64,000 nt of DNA from Streptomyces abyssalis (GCF_001751365.1 NZ_LJGT01000040.1:725696-789695), one strand, 5' to 3'; shown: positions 42,582 to 50,807, numbered from the stretch's first letter. Notes: generated by a model from the letters alone, not told the origin. Numbers and translations are program-made.

Positions 42582-44503
42582 CTCGTCCGTTCCTCCGCCT
42601 CCGTGACCTGGCCGGTGAACTCCCGGACCAGTGCGGCGACCTGGCCGGCCGCCTGTCTGCCGAACAGCAGGTCGTCGTGGTTGGTGTTCTCGATCAGATG
42701 CATGTCCCCGCTGGGTGCGGCGTCCACCAGTTCCTGGTGCAGCTCCGCGTGGTCCTTGTCGCGGGCGTGGGTGACGGACGCGGCGATCAGCCGCAGCGGC
42801 ACGGTGATCTTGGGAAGCTGCCCGTCGAAGTTGAGGAACTCCCTGTAGGCGGCCTGCCATTCACGCGCTCCTGCGTCCCACAGCTTCCAGTCCCGGTACT
42901 GGGCCAGAGCCAGCGGACGCACATCCTCCGGCAGCCACTCCAGCCACGGCGGCGGGGGCAGCATCCCGCACAGGCCGAGCCTGGCGGACTGCGGCATCAG
43001 CGACAGTGCGAAGTCGAACGCCTTGGAACCCTCCCGCTGGAGCTTGGAACGCTGGAGCTCGCCCGGGTGGCTCGGGTCGAGCAGGACCACGCCGGCCACC
43101 AGGTCGCGCAGGGGTGCCAGGGCGCGCAGCGCCAGATAGCCGCCGAGCGAGTGCCCGACGAGGACGACGGGCCGGCCGGGGCAGGCCTCGCGGACCAGGT
43201 CCTCCAGGTCCGACACCGAAGCGGCGAGGGTGAAGGGCTGCTCGTCCCGGTGCTCGCTGCTGCCGTATCCGGCGCGGTTGTAGGTGAGCACGTCATGGTC
43301 GCCGCCCAGCAGCCGCTCCACCTGCGCCCAGTGTTCTGCGGTGGAGACCAGCCCGGATTCCAGGACCAGCACCGGGGCGTCGGGAGCGGACGCGCGGGCG
43401 GCAGGGGTGAGGCGGTAGGCCAGCAGGTTTCCGGTGCGGGTGCGGCAGGTGCGCTCGTCGCCCCGGCCGCGCAGCACCCTGCGGTGGCGCCGGGCCTGGG
43501 CGGCGAGGCCGGTGGTGAAGGCGGCGCCGAGCAGGCCCGCGGCGATCTTCGGCAGCGTGTCGCTGCGTTCGTTCGCCGCGGCGCTCTCGGCGAGGCGCGG
43601 CACGTCCTTGCGGGCCAGGGTCCGGGACGCGGACGCGGCCGCATTGCCGGTTGCCGCCCCGGTCCTGTCCTGCGTTGCGTACAGGACCGCGGGATAGGTC
43701 GCCAGGAACGCCCAGACGAACCGGCCGAGCCCCATCACCCGCGCGTTGACCAGGTGGAACGTTCCGGTGGCGGTCACTATCGCGGGGGCGAGGCGGCCCT
43801 TGGCGGCGAAGACTGCGGGGAAGCCGCACTCCATGGCGAGCACCGAGTGGGCCACGGCCTTGGAGAACTGGGGGTAGCGCTGGAGGAGTTGGAAGACTTG
43901 CTGGTCGCCGTAGGTCTCGGTGCGCATGATGCCCGGGAGCGCGGCGCCGGTGCGCCAGAGAGGGCTGAGGACCTTGATCCAGCCGGACACGGTGTAGGAC
44001 AGCGTCGACTGGAGCGCCACATACCAAAGGCAGGCGTCGACGAGTCTGGGCTGCCGCTCGCCGAGCCGGGCGATGGCCGAGGTCGCCTGGACGAGGAAGG
44101 AGAGCTGGTCGGAGCCGTCGGTGCCGTAGCGGTGGCGCGGGTAGACGGCGAGCTGCGACAGCGCGAGGAAGCCGTTGGCGGCGGCGCGGTGCGCGCGATG
44201 GGTTCCCGGGACGAGCAGGGAGGCCGCAGCGGCGGCACGGGCGGCCTGAATGGCCTTCGTGGTCTTCGGCCGCGCGATGAAATCGAGGGTCTTCCTGGCG
44301 AGCGGCGACCAGTCGGAGAAATTCTCCCGTGCCACTTCCCAGTGGTTCAGTCCGCCTACTTCCCGGTCCCTTCCGGTCACGAGGAGTTCCAGACTGCTCA
44401 CGAGATGTGTTGCCGCACTTATCTGCTCCGCCGCGGACAGCGCCTGGTTCCGACCCACGGCCGGGGAGGAGAATGCTCTCCTCGCTAGAGGGGAAATGTT
44501 CAC
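42578..44503 (-). CDS. HTTM-domain membrane protein fused to alpha/beta hydrolase (SdpB-like fusion)
   Basis: 641 aa, GTG 44503 with GGAG five nt upstream. Residues about 84-278 form a helical membrane domain containing LQSTLSYTVSGWIKVLSPLWRTG, the hallmark of HTTM/SdpB/vitamin-K-carboxylase-like proteins. A further helix (about 319-335) leads to an alpha/beta hydrolase (358-632) with nucleophile elbow GHSLGG (Ser452), oxyanion-region LESGLVSTAEHW, and a candidate catalytic His in TNHDD (His609). This fusion is unusual: SdpB alone is about half this size. The hydrolase could cleave or acylate/deacylate the peptides encoded upstream. Translationally coupled to the SdpA-like gene. Confidence 0.75.
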   Translation of the reverse strand: MNISPLARRAFSSPAVGRNQALSAAEQISAATHLVSSLELLVTGRDREVGGLNHWEVARENFSDWSPLARKTLDFIARPKTTKAIQAARAAAAASLLVPGTHRAHRAAANGFLALSQLAVYPRHRYGTDGSDQLSFLVQATSAIARLGERQPRLVDACLWYVALQSTLSYTVSGWIKVLSPLWRTGAALPGIMRTETYGDQQVFQLLQRYPQFSKAVAHSVLAMECGFPAVFAAKGRLAPAIVTATGTFHLVNARVMGLGRFVWAFLATYPAVLYATQDRTGAATGNAAASASRTLARKDVPRLAESAAANERSDTLPKIAAGLLGAAFTTGLAAQARRHRRVLRGRGDERTCRTRTGNLLAYRLTPAARASAPDAPVLVLESGLVSTAEHWAQVERLLGGDHDVLTYNRAGYGSSEHRDEQPFTLAASVSDLEDLVREACPGRPVVLVGHSLGGYLALRALAPLRDLVAGVVLLDPSHPGELQRSKLQREGSKAFDFALSLMPQSARLGLCGMLPPPPWLEWLPEDVRPLALAQYRDWKLWDAGAREWQAAYREFLNFDGQLPKITVPLRLIAASVTHARDKDHAELHQELVDAAPSGDMHLIENTNHDDLLFGRQAAGQVAALVREFTGQVTEAEERTR

Positions 44504-44540
44504 TTCTTCTCCGTTCCCTTCCCCGGCCGGGGTCTTTTTG

Positions 44541-44567
44541 TGCGGTACGTCACAGAGACGGACCGCA
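44541..44567 (-). other. Stem-loop between peptide genes and maturation genes
   Basis: TGCGGT (44567-44562, minus strand) pairs with ACCGCA (44546-44541) around a 15-nt loop, followed by an A-rich stretch and a CCCCGGCCGGGG palindrome. Placed between precursor and modification genes it could lower downstream expression, as often seen in RiPP operons. Confidence 0.35.
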
Positions 44568-44594
44568 GGAATCAACTTCGCCGCGGGGCGAAGG

Positions 44595-44801
44595 TCAGCT
44601 ACCGCCCAGCACGTTGTCGGCCACGATGAACCCACCGACGAGGGCACCGACGACGGCACCCGCGGCACCCACGGCGGTACCGATCACCGCGGGGGTGGCA
44701 AGCACGGGAGCCGTCGGTCTGGCCCACTCGCCTTCGTCGACCTGCACGGCCAGCGCATCCAGCTCCGCACTGGCGTTGACCTTCTCGAGCAATGCAGACA
44801 C
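44595..44801 (-). CDS. Candidate precursor peptide 1 (68 aa, glycine-zipper C-terminus)
   Basis: GTG 44801 has GAGGAG eight nt upstream. The N-terminal leader (about 35 residues) is acidic and contains ALLEKVNASAEL and PTAPVLATPA; the C-terminal part is a hydrophobic glycine zipper (GTAVGAAGAVVGALVGG, spaced GxxxG) ending ADNVLGGS. No cysteine and no Sec signal. It aligns with the neighbouring peptide over the leader (LLEKVN-S-EL, PVLATPA). This is typical of bacteriocin-like precursors; GxxxG favours helix packing in a membrane. Predicted to be processed by the adjacent HTTM-hydrolase and SdpA-like proteins. Confidence 0.72.
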   Translation of the reverse strand: MSALLEKVNASAELDALAVQVDEGEWARPTAPVLATPAVIGTAVGAAGAVVGALVGGFIVADNVLGGS

Positions 44802-44863
44802 GTCTTCTTCTCCTCGGGTCTTCTCGGAAGCCGGGACGGCTTCGCAGAACGGATCGGGGCTGG

Positions 44864-45064
44864 TCAGCTGTTGCCGTTGACGGTCACGGCAAGGCCGATG
44901 CCGCCTGCGACCGCGGTGGCCACGAGCGTCACGCCGGCGATGCCGGCCGCGACGGCTGCAGGGGTGGCGAGCACCGGCTCCGTGGGGGCCGCACCCTTGT
45001 CCTCGTCGAGCATCAGTGGGAGAGTGCTCAACTCCTCGCTGTTGTTCACCTTTTCCAGAAGCAT
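44864..45064 (-). CDS. Candidate precursor peptide 2 (66 aa)
   Basis: ATG 45064, with GAAAGG about 12 nt upstream. Leader MLLEKVNNSEELSTLPLML and PTEPVLATPA closely match peptide 1; the C-terminal region (AVAAGIAGVTLVATAVAGG) is hydrophobic with GIAG/GGIG motifs and ends TVNGNS. Cysteine-free. It is the first gene of the minus-strand peptide operon, 62 nt before peptide 1. Two paralogous, non-identical hydrophobic peptides suggest a two-component membrane-active bacteriocin. Confidence 0.72.
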   Translation of the reverse strand: MLLEKVNNSEELSTLPLMLDEDKGAAPTEPVLATPAAVAAGIAGVTLVATAVAGGIGLAVTVNGNS

Positions 45065-45163
45065 TTTCGTGTTCGCGCCTTTCTCGCAGAAAGCCCGGCC
45101 GCGCTCCGCCCGGTTTACCGCAATGTTTTCCGGGGCAGGATGGAGTTACTGCCGGTCGAGCCG

Positions 45164-45192
45164 TAATTACAATTAGCGGGAAAGGGTACCAA
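45164..45192 (-). promoter_or_regulatory. Candidate promoter of the two-peptide operon
   Basis: On the minus strand TTGGTA (45192-45187), a 17-bp spacer and TAATTA (45169-45164). Transcription from about 45156 would give a leader of about 90 nt before peptide 2. The surrounding DNA (45100-45330) is visibly less GC-rich than the genome average. Confidence 0.45.
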
Positions 45193-45475
45193 CGGTAACT
45201 TGGCCCGTTCCAGGAAAATCCTTGGCAGGAAGCTGCACCGGGGCGACAGCTTCATGTCGGCCTTTGTGTCTTTTCGCAGAAAGCGGCAGAAGGACTCGAA
45301 TTCCAGCATGCAGCTTTGTTGAGTTCTGTGCGCGGATTCTCTGCACGCTGTGAGGAAACAATCGCCCTGCGTGAACCGGCAGCCCGTGAATACCCGCCGG
45401 CGCCCCATTCAGGCGCACCCGCTCCCGCCGCCGGGAGCTGTCACCGACGGCGTTCCCTCCCCTTGGAGGCGGGAG
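45193..45475. other. Lower-GC intergenic DNA between peptide operon and DeoR gene
   Basis: No gene supported; short minus-strand frames here lack codon bias and ribosome-binding sites. Contains an ACCGTTGGTAC/GTACCAACGGT motif adjoining the candidate promoter. Confidence 0.4.
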
Positions 45476-46282
45476 TTACGAGGCGGGTTCTCCCGGATCG
45501 ACGCTCTCCACGGCGACGCCCATGTCCGCGATCGCCGCGGTCTCCGCGCCGGGGGTGGAGGTGTCGGTGATGACCGCCTGGTAGGCGTCCGCGGTGCCGT
45601 ACGCGTAGGTGGCGGTCTTTCCGAACTTCGAGTGGTCCACGAGGAGCAGGGCCGTGGAGGCCGAGGCGAGCATGGCCTCCTTGACCTCCGCGTACTCACG
45701 CAGGGGGTGGAAGAGCCGCCCTTCTAGGACGGCGGCGGCGGACATCAGGGCGATGTCGGCGCGGATGCGGGACAACGCGCGGGTGACGTCCGGTCCGGTG
45801 CAGGAGTGGAACTCGCTGTGGTAGTGGCCGCCGAGCAGGGTGACGTCCGTACCGGCTGCGGAGCCCGCGCGCTGCGCGAAGCCGACCGAGTTGGTGACCA
45901 CGGTGAGCTGGTCGAGCCCGGCAAGGGACTCCGCCAGCGGGAAGAGGGTGGTGGAGTCGTCGACGAGGACGGTGCTGCCGGGCGTGATGCGTCCGGCCAC
46001 CGCGGCGCACAGTGCCGCTTTGGCGGCGAGGTTGCTGCCCTCCCGGAAGCGCGTGGCGGTCTCCATGGTGAGCGCGGGGAAGGCCACGGCCCGGCCTCGG
46101 ACCTTTCGCAGCAGGCGACGGGCGGCCAGGTCGTCGAGATCCCGGTGCATGGTCATGAGGCTGACGTCGAACCGGTCCGCCAGGTCGGCGATGCGGGTCT
46201 CCTCGTGTCCGGCGACGTATCTCAGGACGTCCTGCCGACGCTGTTCGACGGCGGCCTGGGACAGCCGTGGCCTGGCCGGCAC
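45476..46282 (-). CDS. DeoR/GlpR-family transcriptional regulator
   Basis: 268 aa, GTG 46282 with AAGGAG. N-terminal HTH: RIADLADRFDVSLMTMHRDLDDLAARRLL, typical DeoR recognition helix; C-terminal sensor domain has VLVDDSTTLFPLAESL, LTVVTNSV and LLGGHYHSEFHSCTGPDV, matching phosphorylated-sugar sensing. It closes a polyol transport/oxidation operon on the same strand (54 bp after the dehydrogenase) and probably represses it through the direct repeats at 50769-50807. Confidence 0.88.
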   Translation of the reverse strand: MPARPRLSQAAVEQRRQDVLRYVAGHEETRIADLADRFDVSLMTMHRDLDDLAARRLLRKVRGRAVAFPALTMETATRFREGSNLAAKAALCAAVAGRITPGSTVLVDDSTTLFPLAESLAGLDQLTVVTNSVGFAQRAGSAAGTDVTLLGGHYHSEFHSCTGPDVTRALSRIRADIALMSAAAVLEGRLFHPLREYAEVKEAMLASASTALLLVDHSKFGKTATYAYGTADAYQAVITDTSTPGAETAAIADMGVAVESVDPGEPAS

Positions 46283-46335
46283 CTGGCGGCTCCTTCCAGT
46301 TCGCGGGCCGTGGGCGGCCAGTGGCTGAGGGGTGG

Positions 46336-47391
46336 TCAGCCCGGTTGCGGACACACCAGCGGTTTGACGGTCGTGTGGTCCCGGTCGGCGGCGGTGAGAG
46401 CGTCTTCGGCCTTCTCCAGGCCGAACCGGTGGGTGATCAGCCCTCCGAGTGCGACTTCGCCGGAGGCCGCCAGCGCGATGGCGTCCGGCCAGGTGTTGGC
46501 GTACCGGAAGGTGCCGGTGACCTCGATCTCGAAGTTTTGCACATGGGCCAGCGGCAGCGGAACGGTGTCCCCTCCCATGCCGACCAGCACAGCGCGGCCC
46601 GCCCGGCCCACGGTCCGGATCGCCTCGTCGGCCACGGCCGCAACCCCGGAGCACTCCAGCAGGACATCGGGGGAGAAGCCGGTGTCCGCGAGGCGCTGGG
46701 ACCGTACGTCCACGGTCGAGGTTGCGCCGAACTGCCGCGCCAGACCGAGCCGGTGGGGTGAGATGTCGGTGACGACGGCCTCGGTCGCGCCGAAGGCACG
46801 GGCCGTCTGTGCGGCGACCAGCCCGATGGGGCCGGCTCCGGTCACCAGGACCCGCGAGCCGGGGCCGACGCGGCCCTTGCGGCACGCCCACACGCCCACG
46901 GACAGAGGCTCCAGCAGCGCCGCGGTCTCAGCTGTCAGGGTGTCCGGCACCGGGTGCGCGAAGTCCTCGTCCACGGCGACGTATTCGCACAGGGCGCCGT
47001 CGACCGGGGGCGTGGCGTAGAAGGAGACGTCGGGGCACAGGTTGTAGCGGCCGTGGCGGCACTGGGCGCAGCGGCCGCAGGGCACGCCCGGTTCGAGGGA
47101 GACGAGCTGCCCCGGCTGGTGGCGGGCGGTTCCGGGGCCGAGAGCGACCACTGTCCCGGCGGGTTCGTGCCCCAGCACCATGGGGCTGCGCACCACGAAG
47201 TCGCCGATCCGGCCGTGCCGGTAGTAGTGGACGTCGGAGCCGCAGATGCCGACCGCTTCGACGCGGACGAGGACCTGCCCGTGCCCGGGACTCGGCACGG
47301 GACGCTCCTGCGTCTGGAGGCTCTCCGGGGCGAGCAGCACGGCGGCCCGCATGGTCGGGGGGACGTGCGAGGGCAGCGCGGTGGCGGTCAT
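46336..47391 (-). CDS. Zinc-dependent medium-chain dehydrogenase (sorbitol/xylitol dehydrogenase-like)
   Basis: 351 aa from ATG 47391, overlapping the permease stop (ATGA). Catalytic zinc region GICGSDVHYYRHGRIGDF and GHEPAGTVVALGPG; structural-zinc cysteines in GVPCGRCAQCRHGRYNLC; NAD site GAGPIGLVAAQTARAFGA. The pattern HYYRHG and the operon with a polyol-type ABC importer point to oxidation of sorbitol, xylitol or a related alditol to ketose in the cytoplasm. Confidence 0.9.
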   Translation of the reverse strand: MTATALPSHVPPTMRAAVLLAPESLQTQERPVPSPGHGQVLVRVEAVGICGSDVHYYRHGRIGDFVVRSPMVLGHEPAGTVVALGPGTARHQPGQLVSLEPGVPCGRCAQCRHGRYNLCPDVSFYATPPVDGALCEYVAVDEDFAHPVPDTLTAETAALLEPLSVGVWACRKGRVGPGSRVLVTGAGPIGLVAAQTARAFGATEAVVTDISPHRLGLARQFGATSTVDVRSQRLADTGFSPDVLLECSGVAAVADEAIRTVGRAGRAVLVGMGGDTVPLPLAHVQNFEIEVTGTFRYANTWPDAIALAASGEVALGGLITHRFGLEKAEDALTAADRDHTTVKPLVCPQPG

Positions 47392-48299
47392 TCTCCGGTC
47401 ACAGCTCCCATGGTCAGGCCGGTGACGAGCCACCGGCGTACGGCGAGTCCGACGAGCATCATCGGGACCACGACGAGGGTTCCGATGGCGGTCAGCTGCC
47501 CCCAGTCGATGCCGGTCTGGGTGACCAGCTGGCTGGCGGCGATGGGCAGGGTCTGGGTGTGGGGCCCGCCCAGTACGAGCGCGAAGGCGTAGTCGTTCCA
47601 GGAGAAGACCAGGCACAGCACGAAAGTGGTGACCAGCCCCGGGCGGGTCAACGGCAGGACGACGTGCCGGAACGCCTGCCAGTGGCCGCAGCCCGCCACC
47701 TGCGCGGATTCCTCCAGCGACGGCGGCAGTTCGGAGAAGAAGGCACTCAGCAGCCAGATGGCGAAGGGGAGGTTGAAGCTGAGGTAGGCCAGGACGAGTC
47801 CGGGCAGGGTGTCGATCAGGCCGAGGAATCGGAAGATCAGGAAGATCGGCAGCACGACGGCGGCGATCGGTGCCATACGGGTGGAGACGACCCAGAAGGA
47901 CAGGTGCTGCTTGCCGCGCATCCTGGTGCGGGCCAGGCCGTAGCCCGCGAGGGCGCCGAGGGCGGTGGCCAGCAGCGCGGAGAGGCCGGCGGCCAGGACG
48001 CTGTTCTGCAGGTAGGGCCAGAGGTTGTTGGCGCCGCTGAAGAGGCCGCGGTAGTTCTGCAGGGTCGGGGCGAACCACAGGTCGGGCGTGGACGCGGTGA
48101 CGCTTGCCGTGGGCTTGAAGGACGACAGCAGCATCCAGCCGAGCGGGACCAGCGTCCACACCAGGGCGGCCGCCACCAGGACGCGCACGACGGTGCGGGA
48201 GGCGCGGCTGCCGCGTTGCGGCGGGCCTCCGGCGGCAGTGCGGGCGGGAGTGGCGGCGCGACCAGGGACGGCAGCGCGGGCAGGGGTGACAGCGGTCAT
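47388..48299 (-). CDS. ABC sugar/polyol permease, MalG type
   Basis: 303 aa, six membrane segments. The EAA motif is EESAQVAGCGHWQAFRHVVLP and the upstream part LPFAIWLLSAFFSELP is typical of MalG-like inner-membrane permeases. Starts with ATGA overlap on the other permease and ends with ATGA overlap on the dehydrogenase. A short Ala/Pro-rich N-terminus precedes the first helix. Confidence 0.9.
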   Translation of the reverse strand: MTAVTPARAAVPGRAATPARTAAGGPPQRGSRASRTVVRVLVAAALVWTLVPLGWMLLSSFKPTASVTASTPDLWFAPTLQNYRGLFSGANNLWPYLQNSVLAAGLSALLATALGALAGYGLARTRMRGKQHLSFWVVSTRMAPIAAVVLPIFLIFRFLGLIDTLPGLVLAYLSFNLPFAIWLLSAFFSELPPSLEESAQVAGCGHWQAFRHVVLPLTRPGLVTTFVLCLVFSWNDYAFALVLGGPHTQTLPIAASQLVTQTGIDWGQLTAIGTLVVVPMMLVGLAVRRWLVTGLTMGAVTGE

Positions 48300-49261
48300 C
48301 GGGCCGGCTCCTTCCGTTCGAGCAGGCGGACGAAGTACCGGGCGACGACGGTGGTGACGGCGAGCATCAGCAGGCCGGTCACAGCCGCGTAGCCGAAGTC
48401 GAAGAAGCGGAAGGCGGTCTCGTACAACTGGACCGAGGCGGTCTTGGTGGCGTTCGCGGGGCCGCCGCCGGTGGTGTTCCAGATGATGTCGAAGTAGCGC
48501 AGCGCGTCCATGGAACGGATCAGCAGCGCCACCAGGAGCACGGGGGCGATGGAGGGCAGCACGATGTGGCGCAGCGTGCGCGGCAGACCCGCGCCGTCGA
48601 GGGACGCGGCCTCCAGCGCCGAGGAGGGCACGGTGGTCAGGCCGGCGAGCGCGATCAGGGCGACGAGCGGGGTCCACTCCCAGATGTCCATCAGGGTCAC
48701 GGCGGCGAACGCCGAGGTCTGGTCGGCCATCACGTCGCCGTTGTAGCCGAGTTGGCGCAGCAGCCACGTGTACAGCCCGAAGGTGGAGTCGGTGAGGAAC
48801 CGGCCCAGCAGCCCGACGATGACCGGTGCCACGAACATCGGGAGAAGCAGCAGGCTCAGCGCGGCGTTGCGGCCGCGCCGAAGCCGCCACAGGCACACGG
48901 CGAGCGCCGTGCCCAGCGCCATCTCCCCGCCGACGGTGAGGACGAAGTAGACGGCGGTGCGCACCCACGCCCAGGCCATGTCGGGATCGGTGAACAGGCG
49001 CGCCCAGTTCTCGGCTCCGACGCCCTCCAGGCGCAGGCCGCCGAGCAGATGGACGCGGGCGAAGCTCATGGCGATCACCGCGGCCAGCGGCAGCAGCGAG
49101 ACCGCGGCCAGCAGCAGCAGTCCCGGCGCCATCATGCGGCCGTTGAAGCCGGCCAGCGGGAGAGCGGCGCGGCGCGCCGGCCGCGCCGGCGGGGTGGGCC
49201 GCGCCGGCGGCGTGGCGGGGGAGCCGGTTTCGCGGACGTTGCCGGTCGGTGAGGAGTCCAT
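48296..49261 (-). CDS. ABC sugar/polyol permease, MalF type
   Basis: 321 aa from ATG 49261, two nt after the binding-protein stop; a GTG at 49276 inside that gene is an alternative start. Six helices, e.g. MMAPGLLLLAAVSLLPLAAV, and the EAA loop ALEAASLDGAGLPRTLRHIVLPS. Partner of the MalG-type permease. The operon has no ATPase gene, so a shared ATPase such as MsiK encoded elsewhere probably powers it. Confidence 0.9.
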   Translation of the reverse strand: MDSSPTGNVRETGSPATPPARPTPPARPARRAALPLAGFNGRMMAPGLLLLAAVSLLPLAAVIAMSFARVHLLGGLRLEGVGAENWARLFTDPDMAWAWVRTAVYFVLTVGGEMALGTALAVCLWRLRRGRNAALSLLLLPMFVAPVIVGLLGRFLTDSTFGLYTWLLRQLGYNGDVMADQTSAFAAVTLMDIWEWTPLVALIALAGLTTVPSSALEAASLDGAGLPRTLRHIVLPSIAPVLLVALLIRSMDALRYFDIIWNTTGGGPANATKTASVQLYETAFRFFDFGYAAVTGLLMLAVTTVVARYFVRLLERKEPAR

Positions 49262-49263
49262 GG

Positions 49264-50730
49264 TCAGTTCACCCACCCTCGGGCGGTGATGCGGTCGATA
49301 CGGTCGGCAGCGGCCCTCATGGCCCCGCCGGGGGAGACCTCACCGGCGAACATGCGGGACAGCTCGGTGTAGATCGCCGTGTCGCACTCGCCCCACATGG
49401 GGATCTTCGGCCGCAGACCGAGATTCGCGTCCTTCCAGGCAGCCTTGACGGCCTCGGCGGTGAGCATGTTGGGCATCTTCGAGGGCCGCTGCTCAGCCTC
49501 GACGACGCGCGGCACCGCGTACACGGAGGCACGGGTCGGAGTGCCGCCGCCCACCTTGCTGGCCAGGTTGGAGACCTGGGTCTTCGGTGCTGTCGCCCAG
49601 TTCGCGAACAGCCAGGCGGCTCGCCGCCGGCGGGCGGAGACGACGTTCGAGACGGCGATCCCGGTGCCGCCGTACATCCCTGCCGAGCGGGCCGGCCCCT
49701 TCGGCAGCCGCGCGTAGCCGACCTTGCCCGGCAGGGCCGTCTCGTTCGCGGCCGCGTACTCGTGCCAGTTGGGGCACATCGCGATCCGGCCGGACCGGAA
49801 GGCGGCCCCCAGCCCGTCCCAGTCCCAGGTGCGCGAAGCGGGGTCGGCGACGCGCAGCAGCCGGTCGTAGAACTCCGCCCCCGCGACGGCGGCGTCCGAA
49901 CGCAGGAGGCACTTGCCTGGGTCGGTCGTGCCGAAGCGCCCCACGCGCGTGCCGTCGGCGAAGTACGAACCGTCGTAGGACCACAGCACGTTGGAGAAGT
50001 CGCACATCAGCGCGTCGTGCTGCTTGGCCTGGTGTCCGGTGCCGTAACGCACCTGATGCGCATGGGAGTTGAACCACTTCGCGATGGCGTGGTACTGCTC
50101 CCAGGTCGAGTTGTCGGACGGCGTCGGGTCGAAGCCGAGGTCGTCGGCCATCCGCTCGCCGTACTCCTCGAACAGGTCGGCCCGGTACTGCCACACCATG
50201 GTCGGGCAGTCGTAGGGCAGGGCCAGCACCTTGCCGGAGTCACCGAACCGCCCCGCCGTGTCCAGGTGGGCGGGGATGAAGTCCCCGAATCCGCCCGGCA
50301 GCCGGGGCAGGGCGGGGTCTTCCTGGAACTCGCGCAGGTCGGCGAAGGCCGCCGCGTACGGGGCCAGAACAAGGTAGGGATCCGCGTACACCACGTCGTA
50401 CTCGCCGTTGCCGGAGGCGAAGTCGAGGGCGACCTTCTGCGCGAGCGCCGACAGCTCCAGCGTCACGATGTTGACGCGTATGCCGGTCAGTTCGGTGAAC
50501 GGCCTGAGGTCCGCCGCGATGGCCGCGGTCGGCGCGGTGTTCTCGGAGATGAAGTTCAACGTGGTGCCGGCGTACCGCTTCCAGGGCGCGGCATCCGCGT
50601 CCAGGTGCGCGTCCGGACGGCCCGCGCAACCGGCGAGCACACCCGCCGACCCGGCCGCGGCGGCCCCTCGCAGCAGGGCACGGCGGCTCATCGCCGGCTT
50701 CGGCGGTCCGGCGGACAGGCGGGAGGACAT
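49264..50730 (-). CDS. ABC transporter sugar-binding lipoprotein
   Basis: 488 aa. A twin-arginine-like N-terminus (MSRRALLRGAAAAG) with lipobox LAGC (Cys35) indicates an exported lipoprotein. The mature part is a family 1 extracellular solute-binding protein: LRPFTELTGIRVNIVTLELS, DVVYADPYLVLAPYA, and KPKIPMWGECDTAIYTELSRM-like segments near the end. It captures the sugar or alditol for the two permeases. First gene of the operon; direct repeats overlap its promoter. Confidence 0.9.
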   Translation of the reverse strand: MSSRLSAGPPKPAMSRRALLRGAAAAGSAGVLAGCAGRPDAHLDADAAPWKRYAGTTLNFISENTAPTAAIAADLRPFTELTGIRVNIVTLELSALAQKVALDFASGNGEYDVVYADPYLVLAPYAAAFADLREFQEDPALPRLPGGFGDFIPAHLDTAGRFGDSGKVLALPYDCPTMVWQYRADLFEEYGERMADDLGFDPTPSDNSTWEQYHAIAKWFNSHAHQVRYGTGHQAKQHDALMCDFSNVLWSYDGSYFADGTRVGRFGTTDPGKCLLRSDAAVAGAEFYDRLLRVADPASRTWDWDGLGAAFRSGRIAMCPNWHEYAAANETALPGKVGYARLPKGPARSAGMYGGTGIAVSNVVSARRRRAAWLFANWATAPKTQVSNLASKVGGGTPTRASVYAVPRVVEAEQRPSKMPNMLTAEAVKAAWKDANLGLRPKIPMWGECDTAIYTELSRMFAGEVSPGGAMRAAADRIDRITARGWVN

Positions 50731-50768
50731 GGCAGCACGCCCTTCGGGAGTCGGGCACTCAAGTAACG

Positions 50769-50807
50769 GGCAGCATTGTTAGCAGAAGATGCCAGCGTTG
50801 TTAACAG
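50769..50807 (-). promoter_or_regulatory. Promoter with two 22-bp-spaced direct repeats (candidate DeoR operator)
   Basis: Minus-strand repeats CTGTTAACAACGCTGGC and CTGCTAACAATGCTGCC differ at four positions and lie 22 bp apart start to start. They contain the promoter TTAACA - 17 bp - TAACAA (50804-50776). DeoR-type regulators bind such direct repeats; repression of the polyol operon by the operon's own DeoR is a strong inference. Confidence 0.7.

Noticed and set aside
42677..44488. 603-residue plus-strand frame across the HTTM-hydrolase gene
   Set aside because: Shadow of the minus-strand gene with G/R/V/H-rich composition and no motifs.
45115..45418. Short minus-strand frames (about 80-97 aa) upstream of the peptide genes
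   Set aside because: No leader similarity to the two peptides, no ribosome-binding site, and atypical codon use in low-GC promoter DNA.
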